From Flabesymbios commensalis (Eukaryota > Annelida > Polychaeta > Terebellida > Flabelligeridae): a stretch of 64,000 bases of DNA. Both the position numbers and the translations under genes were made by a program. The notes below the pieces were generated by a model that searched no databases, had not been told where the DNA came from, and was given only the letters and a program-made list of their open reading frames with translations. The stretch spans positions 42,967,339 to 43,031,338 of the forward strand of contig OZ024911.1 in the NCBI GenBank assembly GCA_964017125.1. Direction: 5' to 3'. Of this stretch, positions 46,743 through 60,300 are shown piece by piece. Numbering within the stretch: position 1 is the first letter of the stretch; each line of letters starts with the position of its first letter.

Positions 46743-48509
46743 TATTTTAGTCTTATTATAGGCTATTTTGTCCTATTTTAGTCCTATTTTTTCAAAAGCC
46801 CATATCCTATTTTCCAATTTTTTGGGGACCTGTCCTAACTTGACGGCCTAACATCAATATTACAAGTCTACGTATATTATCAGTTGTATGACACAAATTT
46901 AGCCAAAATATTTTACATATTTATTTTTACTTGTCTAATTTGTCTAATTATGTTTTACTTTGTAGATAGGCGTACACAAGTGGTTACAATCGATTTACCG
47001 TCCTGGGTAAGTATTCAAGACGTTGCTCTCCTGTGATTTTCCAAAGGTGCAGCAATCCATGCGCAAAGGTGCAACAGCATGCCAGCTAGATTATGTGATT
47101 CATGGTCGATTTGTGATGCTTACAATAGATGTGACAATCCAAACGTTCAGTTGTGACACCTGCCACCACGTAATAATTAGGAATTTTTAGGAATTAGGTC
47201 AAACTTGTGATCTTCAGTTGGACCAACAGTTCATGATTATCTAATATAATTATTTGAAATATTTTGAATAAAAAAATATTCCCTATTCAAAAACATATAG
47301 GCCACCTATTTTTATATTTCATTAAAAATAGCAGTTTTGAAAAAAAATCTTTTGCAACTCTAGAAACATACTTTTAAAGGAGTTAGTCTACTGCTGACAA
47401 ATCAAGTAATGTCAGAGCTGTAACTTCATGAACCCTTGTCCATACTGACAAAAATGTCATTACCTACTTTCAGTAGCGCTGATACTGTGGAAAGATGTTT
47501 CCTATAGGCTGATTGTATTGGATTATAGATGGATTAATTTTTTTCATATGAGCTTACAGAGGATTGGCCACTACTAAGATTTTGGATTCAGTTATGTTAT
47601 TTTATATACATGTACTAACTAGTAGTAGTACACGTAGTGGTCTCACATTTATAAGCTTCTTTGAAATCTTGAGTTAATTAATGTACTAGTTTCCATTGAA
47701 ATGTTGAATATGTCAGTGATTGGAATTATTAGTATGTCCTGATAATTTTTCAGTACATTTGTAGGAATGGGGTACAGATCATATGATTTTGACCATGAGC
47801 CAAAATATGCTTTTTAATTTAATCTTTTGTCGCACATTTAAAAATTTGGATTTGATTTCAGGTTTTTGCACTGATGGGAAATTCAGTACTTTATTAGGAA
47901 ATTTGAATAGTTTCAATTTTATCAACAAAGTACTTCGAAAAATAGTCCCATAGTGATTTTACTGGCAGAACGGGCGGTGGAATTATATGCAGAATGGTAT
48001 TTATTGAGGGAATAAGGGGGTGCGGATTGTCCGTTTTTCTAAAATAACATCTGCTAAATATCTAAATTTAGTTTGTTTTTCTGGGCAGATTAGTTGCAAT
48101 TGGAGATGCCAGCTGTACTAGCAAGCAAGACTATGACATCTGCATAATATAGTAATAATGATAAGTTTAGGTTCCCAGCTGTTTTTCTCACATTCAAATT
48201 CTTTATATCCAAAACTAGGTCAATTACATTAAAAAACGAAAAGGGTAGGAGATCAATTACATCCTTGCTTAAGACCACAATTTATAGGAAATAACAAGCA
48301 TATCATGCATATTAATGGACTATGGCTTTAATAAATATCACTATGCCATGGTTTTAGTGCATATAGACCTACATGTGCTAAATGCAAACCTTTGTAACAA
48401 AGAGACTTGTGGCTTATTACATTTTTGTTTTGATTTGTATTTTTATTATACATGTATGAAATATATAAATCTGTTCTCCAGCGAGGTGGGGGATAAGAAA
48501 AAGTGTATA
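46743..48509. other. AT-rich stretch upstream of ABTB1, nothing supported
   Basis: TCCTATTTT words at 46760-46825 resemble 36830-36912. No further repeat ends, RNA genes or convincing frames were seen. A non-coding first exon of ABTB1 could lie anywhere here. Confidence 0.4.
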
Positions 48510-51023
48510 TGGGCGGTTCTCATTAGGTGCGTTGAACAAGTGGGACATTTGGTCCCGTTTTTTTATAGCAAAATTTTAACTCATTTACTTAACAGATCGA
48601 TTAAATTATTGATAGTTAGTCATACAATTAAATTTGGAAGCAGAAAATTGGAGGATAAATGGGAAAAATATGTGTTTTTTAGAACTTGTCGAACAGAGGA
48701 CACCAAATGTTCGTGTCCTTACTTTCTAGTATTGATTTTCAATGTTACGACCATTTTTGCCCTATGTTACAACCACTTTTGTGTCTCACAATGTTTTGTG
48801 ATCCTAACTTTTCACTGATTTGTAGGTTTAATCTCCAATTTTCACAAAATTATATAAATATAGATGCAGACAAGATCCGACATTGATTCTGCTATTTTGT
48901 ACAGTCATTGTGAAATAAAAACACTATATGAGCGGTCGAACGGTCACACATTTTACCATATTTTCATCCCCATCCCTTTTTCTTTCTGTTCCATATTGTT
49001 TTTTATACAATTATGTATAGCACATACAGCCCGTGTACACATGGATGTATACACACCAATTTGAACACTAAATGGCGACTACTGTTCAAGAAAATGATAT
49101 CAAAAGAAAATGCATGTAGGACACGAAATTTTTATGTTCAGTAAAAGTAGTAATCAAACCCTTTTACTTGGTTTTCGTTTGTTTTCAACTATTTTTTCTG
49201 CATCTGCATCATATTATTTGGCTTTTTAGTTTACTTTTCAAGCGATTGTGGCAAGGTATTAAAACTTATGCCAAGATTTAGTAGTAGCTGTTAATAGGAC
49301 ACGAAATGTTACGACCACCATAGCTTAATATATTTCATAAAAAAGGCTCTAATTATTATAATTTAGCTGCTAATACAGTAAAACCTGTCCATACCGGAAT
49401 GCCTTGGGGACAAACTTTTATTCCGTTTTGGACAGGTTCCGGTTGGGAGAGGGTTTTTGCTTTCGGAGAGGAACAAACAACGATAACTTGTACAATTGAC
49501 ATGAGGGTTATAATTCAGGATGTGTCGTCGGTAGGTCTTCAAATGATAAGTGGATGTATGCAAATAGATTGATATAATAAAAGACACAATTTTTAAAGAT
49601 GTTTCATTATATTAAAATAATAAGCATATAGTAATCAATTCATACATGCATGATTCATATACAAAACACATAATACAGCTAATATACATAGATTAGTAAA
49701 TCTTGTACCGGGTATGCATATTGTGTCCGTGATAATTTATCATTTTTTGTATTTGTGTATCACATATTTCACACACCGAGCGCATTTGTCATTTTATAAA
49801 CATCGATTTTTTAGCGCCCAATCTAAAATAACATTACATACTTGTAATCGTCCGTCACACATTTCAAACACGGAGCATATTTGTTAGCACCGACATCAGT
49901 CCGTTTAAATATCAAAGCGGTAGTAGGAGAAGTTGTGCTTTCGCTACGAAGGTAATCATATTGCAGCAGGTTAATTTTTTTAACTGTTTCATGACGACAA
50001 CACTCGTTTGTTTGGTAATTTTTAATATTTTCTGGAATGTATGACGCTGGACTAAATGCTCCAATACTGTATAAGTATGTCATTTAATACAATTAATGCC
50101 TTGACTAAAAGTAAACAATATATAGGAATAATCGAGTGATGGAAGAATAAATCAAATGTTTTTATATTTTACCTACCGTTAGTTAGTTATTTATTGGGCC
50201 ATTAAATATCACAAACAGAATAATTAATATTAGTCAAAGATTCTGTTCCAATATTTTACTAACCAATTATTTTATTAATCCATTGTGTTGTTAAAATATC
50301 TTACCAATCGCAAAGTAAAGGCGCTATAATAGTTCCTCTAACACGAAAAAAGTGTCACCAACACTAACTTCGCACCTTCCCCAATGCATAACCAGATAAC
50401 AAGCAGGATGAACATTACGTCACCTTGCCACTCCCTGTTTAACCCTTAGTGCACCGCATATGATTTTAAAAAATTCTGAAAAATATTCGATTCTGGTTTG
50501 GACAGGTGAAATACAATACAATGTATGCATTTGGGAAAAATAATGAGTCCGGTATTCGGAGTAGACAGGTTCCGGTTTGGAGAGGGTTAATTAGTATTGT
50601 TTTGAGTGTGATTAATTCGAGACCAAATAATTATTACAGTATAGACAGGATTCCGGTTTGTACAGGGTCCGGTATGTACAGGTTGCACTGTATATGTTTT
50701 TTTATATAAAATTAGTTCTTCATCTACAGATTTGTCCGTAAATTAATTAGAAAAAATAATTGGTGTCCTGTGATAAACAATTGTTCTGAGTAGGGTTTGA
50801 AATGTCCCATTTATTTACATCAAATAATGCATCAAAAAACAGTAAAATTTGTCATAATTATTAGATTAAATGATCATATTTAGATTTAAAAGCTCTTCCA
50901 GCTTCTTCAGTTTGTTTAGAATTGAAAAGTATTAATATATTTCCAAGTTTGCATGGAGAAATATCATTTTTGTCTATTTAAAAACAATACCCCATTTTCG
51001 ACGCACCTTTTGAGAATAGCCCA
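48510..51023. mobile_element. TIR DNA element with TATA flanks, split by a nested element
   Basis: The left end TGGGCGGTTCTCATTAGGTG and the right end CACCTTTTGAGAATAGCCCA are inverted copies, and both are flanked by TATA (48506-48509 and 51024-51027). About 1.2 kb remains once the nested element at 49376-50690 is set aside. The words GGACACGAAATGTTACGACC and variants repeat near 48700, 49115 and 49288. No transposase was recognised. The 167-codon frame at 48315-48818 crosses the left end and is not supported as a gene. Confidence 0.75.
49376..50690. mobile_element. 1.3-kb pogo/Tigger-like TIR element, non-autonomous, nested
   Basis: The left end CAGTAAAACCTGTCCATACC and the right end GGTATGTACAGGTTGCACTG are inverted and flanked by TA. 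Subterminal words GACAGGTTCCGGTTTGGAGA and GGTTCCGGTTGGGAGAGGGT recur at both sides, a layout typical of pogo-type elements. No transposase frame. It sits inside the element at 48510-51023 and is therefore the later insertion. Confidence 0.85.
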
Positions 51024-51049
51024 TATAACATGTATCCATCCATAACCAC

Positions 51050-51160
51050 GTGTACCACTATTTTGTAGAACATTACTTCATTTAAGCAATATTACTACAT
51101 TTATCATAGAATGTTACTTTACTATGTACACTGAATAAACTATTATTATTATTATCAGGT
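51050..51160 (+). repeat. Retroposon 3' tail with (ATT)n
   Basis: CACTGAATAAACTATTATTATTATTATC at 51130-51157 is a polyadenylation-like signal followed by a short ATT repeat, as at the end of some LINE/SINE families and as in the insert at 30484. The preceding ACATTACTTCATTTAAGCAATATTACT-like bases are AT-rich and unassigned. Confidence 0.4.
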
Positions 51161-51291
51161 CTATATTAAATTAGTCTGTATCAATGAGTTTTCAGTAATA
51201 CTTTTAAATGTGAAAATAAGTGATACCTATCTGATAAGTATGCCTTACATTAACTGTTTGAATTTATGACATCCAAATTTCTCTATTTCAG

Positions 51292-51325
51292 TAGGATTTA
51301 CAAATCATGTAGGTTTTGATTCACC
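51292..51325 (+). promoter_or_regulatory. ABTB1: ABTB1 5' UTR end with probable upstream splice acceptor
   Basis: A pyrimidine-rich tract ending in CAG lies at about 51279-51291, 34 nt before the start codon. It looks like a true 3' splice site, so the ATG exon is probably preceded by at least one non-coding exon to the left. I could not identify that exon or the promoter. The bases before the ATG (tcacc) are a reasonable initiation context. Confidence 0.5.
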
Positions 51326-51381
51326 ATGGAAACAAAAGAACTTCTTCATTGTTGTCGAGCAGGAGATCTTAATCGTCTGGA
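51326..51381 (+). CDS. ABTB1: ABTB1 coding exon 1
   Basis: Encodes residues 1-18 plus two bases of codon 19 (METKELLHCCRAGDLNRL), the first helix pair of the ankyrin region. The donor is GTAAGT at 51382. Human ABTB1 has MDTSDLFASCRKGDVGRV at this point. Confidence 0.93.
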
Positions 51382-54300
51382 GTAAGTTATCTTTGATAAT
51401 ATATATCACATTTGGTATTCTGTTTAATTTTTTACTCTTAATCTTGCAATACGGGGACTGTAGACGTCAGATTCTGACGTCTAAAGTCGATCCTCGGGCT
51501 GTAAGGGTTAATGTTAGATTCAAAATTTGTTGGAAGATACATATCATAAATGAGAACTTTCAGAAATTCTAATAGAAAAGTGGGAAATAAATGTGTTTTT
51601 TTTTAATGCTGAAATATTTTTGTATAAACAATGGAGATCGCAAAGAGGTTTTTTTATACGTTTTTTTCTCCGGAGCAGGTCTCGGAAACCCATGGGGGGA
51701 TTTCTTTCATATTACACTCACACATCCCTTAGACAAGTTAGGGGGTGTAGATTACCTTTTCGGGTTTCTGATCTTTGGCATACTCAAATTGCCGACCATC
51801 GGCCATAATTAACTTGAATATATATAAGATATCAAGCAGCATTTCTTTTTCAGAGCAGATCTCGGAAACCCATGGAGGTATTTCTTTTATATATATATGC
51901 ACACATACATCCCTTAGGGGGTGTAGATGTGCCTTTTGGGATTTGTGAACTATGACCTACTTAATTGGCCTATCAGCGCCATAATTAACTTTAGTATGCT
52001 GTGTTTTTTCAAGTCTGGATATGCCCTAAAAAATTGCAACTTGATCAAATTTAAAATGACAGACTATCAGCCATAATTAACTTTAATATGCCTGATATCT
52101 CGTAAAGCATGCCAGATGGCTAGACCATTACTATGAAACAAAATGTGCGGTTTCAGGTAGGGATATGTACTGAAAAATTTCAACTCTATCAAATTCAAAA
52201 TGACAGATTATCAGCCATAATTAACTTTAATATGCCAGATATCCCTCAAACCATGTCAGAAAGCTAGACCATTACTATAAAAAAAAATGTGCTGTTCCAG
52301 GGAGAGATATGGCCTGAAAAATTTAAACTTGATCAAGTTCAAATTGGCTGACTATCTGCCATAATTATGTCTCCCATCTGTACACAGAGGGGGGACATGT
52401 TGGTTTACCTCTTTCCACTCAGTCTGTCTGTCGCTGTCTGTGTGTCCCATTCATTTCTGTCATGCGTGTAACAGTGTTGCCAAAAGGCTGTATGTGCTCA
52501 CTTGTAAATTAAGTATATACTTCTTTTTCGCTGGCGTCAGTGCGCTCTCTTTTGCCTGTCACAGCCCTTCCAAAAGACGGTATATGCACACTTGTGGAAT
52601 AAGCCTGCTATTGAACGCAGCCCAGCAAACATGAGGCATTGAACCAGTGCTAGTTTAATGCTTGACCAGAGTCGTAGACGGTGAGCCTGTATTGGACTAG
52701 CATTGGGTCAACATCTCATGTTTGCTGGGAGTGTTGACAAGTCACATTGTGTTTCGCACATCGGCGTGGTTCCAAAACAGAAGAATACTCTACTGTCCAC
52801 AGGAGCCATTTAATAACAATAATTACAAAAGCCATTGACACTACATCTATTAGCTATCAACCTCTATGGTTATGCTGCTGAAGGGGAGATTCTCCAGTTT
52901 TTTTTACAAGAAACTAGACCCTTCTAGTTACCTTTAATATGACTAATATGATCTGGCAAACTGGCCAGATATCCAGACCATTACTATAAAACAGAACATG
53001 CGGTTTTAGGGAGGAATATGACCTGAAAAAATTCATTTTGATCAAATTCAAAATGGCCGGCTATAATTAACTTTAATATGTCAGATATCTCGCAAATTTC
53101 AAATTGAAGTTCAATTTGGCCAACCATCGGTTATAATTTGACCTTAACATGCTTGATATCTGGAAAACCATGCAAGATAGCTGGACCATCACCATAAAAC
53201 AAATTGTGTGTTTTCAGGTAGGAAATTTCAAATCCAAATGACAAATTCCAAATGGCAGACTATCGGTCAATATTGACTTTAATTATAATATGCCTGATAT
53301 CTGTAAACTGATAGCTGTCAAGCTGTGCCATATTATTTTGGTATTGTCCATTTTCATGTGCAACAGAAAACCAGGATATGGTGGCCATCTTGTTTTTTCG
53401 TCAGAGGGGGAAGCTTGTCGCCAATTATGACGACAGATCAGAAACACTGCCAAAAGCAGTTGAATGACCGTATTTTAATGATCGTGAGCAACATGTGGTC
53501 TATGCAGTATAAAACATATTCTATGTCATGATCCTTCGACCTCATTAGCATATCTCCCTATATGGAGTGGATAATTATCATTTTGATTTGATGGAGTGCA
53601 GCCATGTCATGTTTTGTTTTTCGCACTAGCATTCTATGTAGTCTATGTAGTCATCTTTCCGGCAGCAAGACTTGACACAGCGAGGCCGTTAGGCCAAGCC
53701 TTGCCCTATCAGACATATCAACCAACTATTGGGGTAGGGAGGAAGATTTAGATATTGAATATTCTTTAGTTTTTCAACAAAATATCAGTTCAATGTTGGC
53801 CCGCTGTCTGCGACGTTGGTTCAACATTAATCCAACCTAATGCATGTAACATCTTGTGTCTGGTGGAATGTGGTGGATGCTGTCTATCATATTTCTGGTG
53901 AAATTCTCAGCCAGCAAAAATGTGTTGTTAAAGGTAGGGACCGGTGTTGTAGACAGTGGCCCCACATTAAAGCAGCACTCATGCCAGAGGTCAAACTTAG
54001 GTCAAACAGAAAAAATCTTTCTTGAAAGTCCCCACTCCAATAGGTGGTTTTAACACTGTTTCAGCAAAGTCGGTCTGCGACCTCGGGAGTAGGGAGCCTT
54101 GCGTGGGAAGATGTGTAGTCACTATGTGTCCTTAGGGTGGTCAAGAGCATAGGATTTCTAACCCTAACTAACACACATAGTCATGGCGGTTTACCATCAA
54201 TGGATCCTGTATAGCCTAAAAGTAAAAGTTTCCTCTCCTTCCTTTATTATAATGTCGCTTGTTGTTGCAGGTATCTAGTTGATCATAAAGAAGTTGACCT

Positions 54301-57300
54301 CAACATAAGGGATACTTGGGATAGTACCCCACTGTGAGTATACAGAACTTACCATAATCACCATCTTGAAAAAAGATATTGTGTACCCCTTGGTCTAAAT
54401 ATTGGCATATATATACCAGATTGATAACAATTTTTTCTGACACCTCAATGGGGTTTTTTAAAGTGATTTTTATACTTTTCGCAAAAAAAGTAATTTCTCA
54501 CTACAGTTGAATCCCATATATTTCCTATAATTTAAATACTTAAGATATGACATGTGAAGTAAGCAGATACTGCCTTTTGGCTTTGCACAGCAAACCACGT
54601 TGCCACAGACCATAGCTAGCATCACTGTCTGCTGGAATGAGTGCTTGCTTGCCCTAACCCTTGAAGTGCTGAATATTTTTTTTAAACCATGGAGACCAAA
54701 GGGTTTTCTCAATTTGAAATCATCATAATTGTCTTAGTTAGCTCTTTCTGATTCATTTGAATACCTATAGGTTATGGGTCTTCGGTCAGTAGAAATATTT
54801 GTACTCTTACAGTGCGGGGATCGACTTTAGACGTCAGAATCTGACGTCGCATCAGATTCTGACGTCTAAAGTCGATTCCCGCACTGTAAGGGTTAAATAC
54901 ATGTACTCCATACACCAATTTAACATACAGTATGACTATGTGATTTAAATTTTCTATTTCAAATAGTCACATTGCACTAAAAATGTACAAAAGCATTCCA
55001 TCATTTAAGAATTCTGTTGTTCCCAATTATTGTAGACTTATGGCTCCATCAACCCTCAATGCTAAATTTTCGAATAGTATTTATCATTCGCCTGACGCCA
55101 GCTCCGCAAATAACACACTTTCCAACTTAAGATAGCAAAAAAAATGTATGAAAAATAGAATACTGACCAGTACTCCTAAATAGATTTTTTTTTTTGTTTA
55201 TCACGCAAAATATTTGTTTTGTATAAAAATTGCCCAGTATGACAAGGTTTAATACACGTACAACTTACTAGTACTAAAAGTTGATTCCTTACTTTTTAGG
55301 TATTACGCTTGCTTGTGTGGGCATGAAGAGCTAGTGAGATATCTTTTGGAAAAAGGTAGAGGATTCTACTGCCACCAATATCATGATACTGCACAGATTA
55401 AAAAAACAAATGAATGTACATGGTTCTGAGGGACATTCAGCTTGTTCTCTCTAAAAAACTGTAAATCTGCTAATATTTGTGAGGTTTTAATTTTCGTGAA
55501 TTTCTTGATTATTATAATAGCACTACTAAAGAAAATGAAAAATTAATGAATTCTTATTCAATATCGGGAATTCACGAAAATATAAACTCAAGAAAATTGC
55601 CAGAGCTACAGTAGTAAATGAATCAATATGCACACATGTGTCTTACATGTAAACTAAAATGTAACTTTGTTGTTTTACACAATTTTCTATGTGACAAATT
55701 TTATTCAAAACATGCTATTAGTGCAATATATACCCTTAAATGATTAAGTATTTTACAAGTTGGTGATAATATTAAGCGTACATTCAAGGTACTGTATTTA
55801 TTCTAATAAATGCCCATATTCCAACAAACACCCACCCCCTTGATTTGAAAATATACCCACGATCATGTACACTTTATGATCATTAAAAAACTACTCTTAT
55901 AACCACCCATTCCCCTGTAGGCCTAAGTGTAATCTGAGAGGGTGTTCTAATTAACGCCCCGGGCCTTTAATGGAATAATTTTATCTCCGAGATCATTTCA
56001 CTGTGGTAGTGAGATCAAATTTCAAATGGGTAACAATTTCACTGTTATAATTTAACACTAATTTACATGTGATAATTTCCATGCATACATTTACATATTC
56101 ACTGTTCAAGGAGCAAAGTGTGAAGTCAATACATTTGATGGTGAACGATGCCTGTATGGTGCACTTACGAATGAAATTCGAAACTTACTCAGAAGTTATA
56201 ATGCAGTGACAACGTCAACAATTCGGCGTGACCAATATCATGAATTTCTACGCAGGTAGATCAAATAATTTACATCATCTAACATGAAAATATAATAATG
56301 TATAATTATAGAGATATATGTAGACTATGAATGATTTCTTTGAAAAAGAATAAATTGTATGAGATAATTTGAAGTATGTGTGGATGCTTGGTGACCTGGT
56401 GAAAATATTTCTGGGTCACCTGTAGAAACTATTGGAATTACGATCTATAAAATGGCAGACAAACAAATATCTAGTGAAAATCAATATAGGCTCAAATTTC
56501 CACCCCCCCCCCCCTCAAATATTATAAAGGGTGGCGGTTCGGTTCTCCTTTAAAAAATATTACCCCACCCCAAAACTGTGTTTAGAAGATAATCAATTTA
56601 GTACTCTAATGCATTAAAATTGAATACCGGGTAATCAGCAATTTATTAAATATTAACTTCTAAAGTAACATGTACACAACCCTTTAATATTAGGGTGAAG
56701 AATTTGCGACCACTACATGTACTTGGACAGAAATTATTATATTACTATTTGACATACTATCTATATTAACTTTGAAAATAAAATAACCAAAATTTAACTC
56801 TTGAGTTAGCATCCATATCACTCTGAATGACAGTATTTTTTTGTTTTAGGTTGCAAGAAAGTGGATTGCACGCTGATGTGACATTTCAGGTTCACGGAGA
56901 GAATGTTGTTGCACATCGTTGTGTTTTGTCAGCACGTTGTAGATATTTCATGGATATGTTCAAAACAAAATGGAAAGACAGAGAAAAAATAACCATTAAT
57001 CATAGTCTGGTAAGAACTCGCACCATATGTGACCCAATCGGCGATAATTAAGGAAAATTCAGTTTTTGACATAAGAGGATTTTTTTTTTCATGAAATAAT
57101 GACACATATACATTGCATAATGATGATGATGGATGTACAAGCTGATTACAGATATAATAAAAAAAAGTCACAGAAAACAACAAATACATCTGCACACACG
57201 AGACCTCGAGCAAATATTGATCCGAGGCCGATCCCTCAACCTCGAATCAACATCGGCCCAATTGTCACGTGCCCTCAGGCAATAAAATAAACAGGCCTCC

Positions 57301-60300
57301 ACCCGAACGAATGCGACACCTTAAACCACCGTGTCCCGTAGATGGTGGCCCAATATTAACCCAAGAACGCCTCGATGCATCGTTTGGCCGGGCAGCCAGT
57401 GCTGACCGGCTGATGGCGGTGAGCCAACATCAGGCCAACACCGGGTTAAGCATAGCGGTAAAAAACACAACCATCATTTCCATATGACAATTCATATTAA
57501 CACATAACAATAAATGTGAAACAAAACCTCCAACTCTTACGTCACTCCACATTTCAAACCAATCATCCACCTTATTTTTCTTTTTGGCAACCAAGAATTC
57601 CATGTGCTTAACTCCATCTAAATATCTAATAAATTGATCCTAGGTGGGTATTATACATTCTAATTGTGATAGATAAATAATTTTTTTACATTTAAAAATA
57701 ATCAAGCATATTAGACATAAGAGGATGATATTGACCTTAAATTACACTTTCTGTACATCATATGGTCAAATAAAAGAATAGCAATGATGTGATTAATGCT
57801 CACACCAACAACAAAATTATTAAAGAGGAACTATTGTCTAAAAATGAAATGGGTTAGTGAATTAAATTATATAATCATACATGTATGGTTTAAAAGTAAA
57901 TGTCCTTTACACTGACATATGAACCATTGAATTGGTTTTGGACGGGGACTATGTACTACAGGATGCATTAGCTAAGGCTTAGCAATGTACACCAGACATG
58001 GCCACCAGGTGACCACGTAACTTAAGTTGATATTGAGAATAGCACTGACCAGTATAGAAGTGGGTCGCCCATCTATTTTCAATATCACTGACTCTATAAA
58101 TCTAAAGAAAAAAAATCTTAAGACTTAATCCATCTCGCCTTCAGCAAACCAGCACACCTGAAAGTATCCAGCAATCTGATGTGACAATGCCTGCAGATTT
58201 TATAGATGTGTTTACAAACGCAGGGGTGGGCAGGCGAAATGAGTCCTGTCGCCACAAATGACTGTTTTTAGGTGCTCTGAATGGTCATTTTTTAGCTCCC
58301 CCCGTCACCGTTGGTGAGACGGAGGGAGCTATGGATTCCGCCTCCGTTTTTTTTACCCCTTCTTTTGCCTATAACTTTGTAAGAAAATAAGCTAGGATAA
58401 CAATTTTTGGTATGTGGGTTATTTCCAGGTGGCTAATGGACAGGTTAAAATATTTTTAATCTGAATTCAATACGCAAGGTCGCAGAGGTGAAAATGATGA
58501 TGTTACGGCGTTGGGCCGTCCGTAAACAATTCGTTTCCAGAGCATATCTCTGAAAGTACTTGTCCAATTGTCTTCAAATTTTACACACAACACCCCTAGG
58601 GGGTCTAGTTGTGCCTTTTGGGGTATATGAACTTTGACCTACTTTTGGTTCAGAACTATGACCTATTTAGACGTTTTGACGCACACTTCGTTTCCGGAGC
58701 AGATTTTGAAAAGTACCGAGCCGATGACAGTCATATTGCACATACATGTTCTCTAATGTCCCTTGACCTTGAAGTTGACCCAGCACTTTGACCTAATTTA
58801 CAACATCGGTAAATCCGACTGAAATATTTTGCGGAATATCATGAAAACTGCTCAAGATAGCTACACCACTACTATAAAACAAATTGTTAGGTTTCAGGAG
58901 AGGATGCATCTTGAAAAATTTCACGTCGATAAAATTAAAAATGGCCGCCTGTCGGCCATTATTCACCTCAACAGGCCTGATATTGCGGAATATCATGAAA
59001 ACCGCTCAAGATAGCTACACCATTACTATCAAACAAATTGTCAGGTTTCAGGAGGGGATGCATCTTGAAAAATTTCAGATTGATAAAATTAAAAATAGCC
59101 GCCTATCGGCCATTATTCACCTCGACAGGCCTGATATTGCCAAATATCATGAAAACTGCTCAAGATATCTACACCATTACTATAAAACAAATTGTAAGGT
59201 TTCAGGGGAGGATGCATTTTGAAAAAATTCAACTCGACCAAGTTCAAAATGGCCGCCAATCGGCCATTATTCACTTTCACATGGCCGTTATTTGGTAAAC
59301 CGAGCTAGATGGCTAGACCATTACTATAAAACAAAATGTGTGATTTCAGGGTTAGGATGCATCTTGAAAAAATTTGACCCGATAAAATTCAAAATGGCCG
59401 CTTATCGGCCATTATTCACTTTCACATGGCCGATATTTGGTAAACCGTGCTAGATGTCTAGACCATTACTATAAAACGAATATGAGATTTCAGATGAGGA
59501 TGCATCTTGAAAAAATTTAACTTGATCAAGTTCAAAATAGCCGCCTTTTCGGCCATTATTCATTTTCACATGGCCGATATTTGGTAAGCCGTGCTAGACT
59601 GCTAGACCATTACTATAAAACAAAGTGTGAGTTTTCGGGGGAAGATGCACCCTGAAAATTTTTACCTTACGAATTCAAAATGGCCGACAATCAGCATTAT
59701 TTACCTTGATAGGCCTGATATCAGGTAAACCGTGCTAGATAGCTAGACCATTACTATAAAACAAAATTTGAGGTGTCAGGGGAGGATGCACCCTTAAATT
59801 TTTTAACTAGTTTATATCGAATTCAAAGTGACCGTAAATCAGCTATTAGTTACTTCGATTGGCCTGATATCGGGTAAACCGTGCCAGATAGGTAGACCAT
59901 TACTGGGATACTGTAGGATCATTAATTTCAATGGAGGTTTGCAATCTCTGACAGACTGTCTAGTTCTTATCTTACTCTTAGACTGAGCTTCTTAGACCTA
60001 GTTCTCTTGCGTCTTCATTTTCACCTAGCCTAGGACTACATTAATAACCCTACACAAAATTGCCTCAATCAAATTCTAATTCGGAGCGGGAGCTCCTGGA
60101 CTTATGTAGTCTTGTTAATATTTACATTACAGATATTTTGCTTCTGTCGCCACATGTGGCGACCACTTGCCCACCTCTGCAAACGGCGGTGGCCTTGTGA
60201 TGTGTATAATAATGTTTCAATTGAAATGATTACATGATGCCAAACCCAACATGTTCCCACACAATTCATGTAACCTTCGGCAGGCTTAGTTAACCCTTGC

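Larger units (their letters stand above)
58294..60125 (+). mobile_element. R-family element, copy 3 (in ABTB1 intron 5)
   Basis: Head AGCTCCCCCCGTCACCG at 58294, head body as in copy 2 (GCCTATAACTTTGTAAGAAA, GTCTAGTTGTGCCTTTTGGG, GACCTATTTAGACGTTTTGA), and a core of seven units (about 58835-59900). The tail is GACTGTCTAGTTCTTATC to GAGCGGGAGCTCCTGGACTT, ending about 60105-60125. The core keeps the loop order of copy 2 but skips five consecutive unit types before the final GACCGTAAATCAG unit. It is inserted in the same strand as ABTB1. Confidence 0.85.

Noticed and set aside
48315-48818. 167-codon open frame
   Set aside because: Longest frame in its area, but it crosses the left end of a TIR element, has no motif or family likeness, and its composition is that of the AT-rich DNA around it.
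58884-59298. Overlapping frames of 61-112 codons with repeated strings (NIMKTAQDSYTITIKQIVRFQ)
   Set aside because: They repeat with the R unit in several frames at 41.0-43.9 and 58.8-59.3 kb. They are reflections of the tandem repeat, not proteins.
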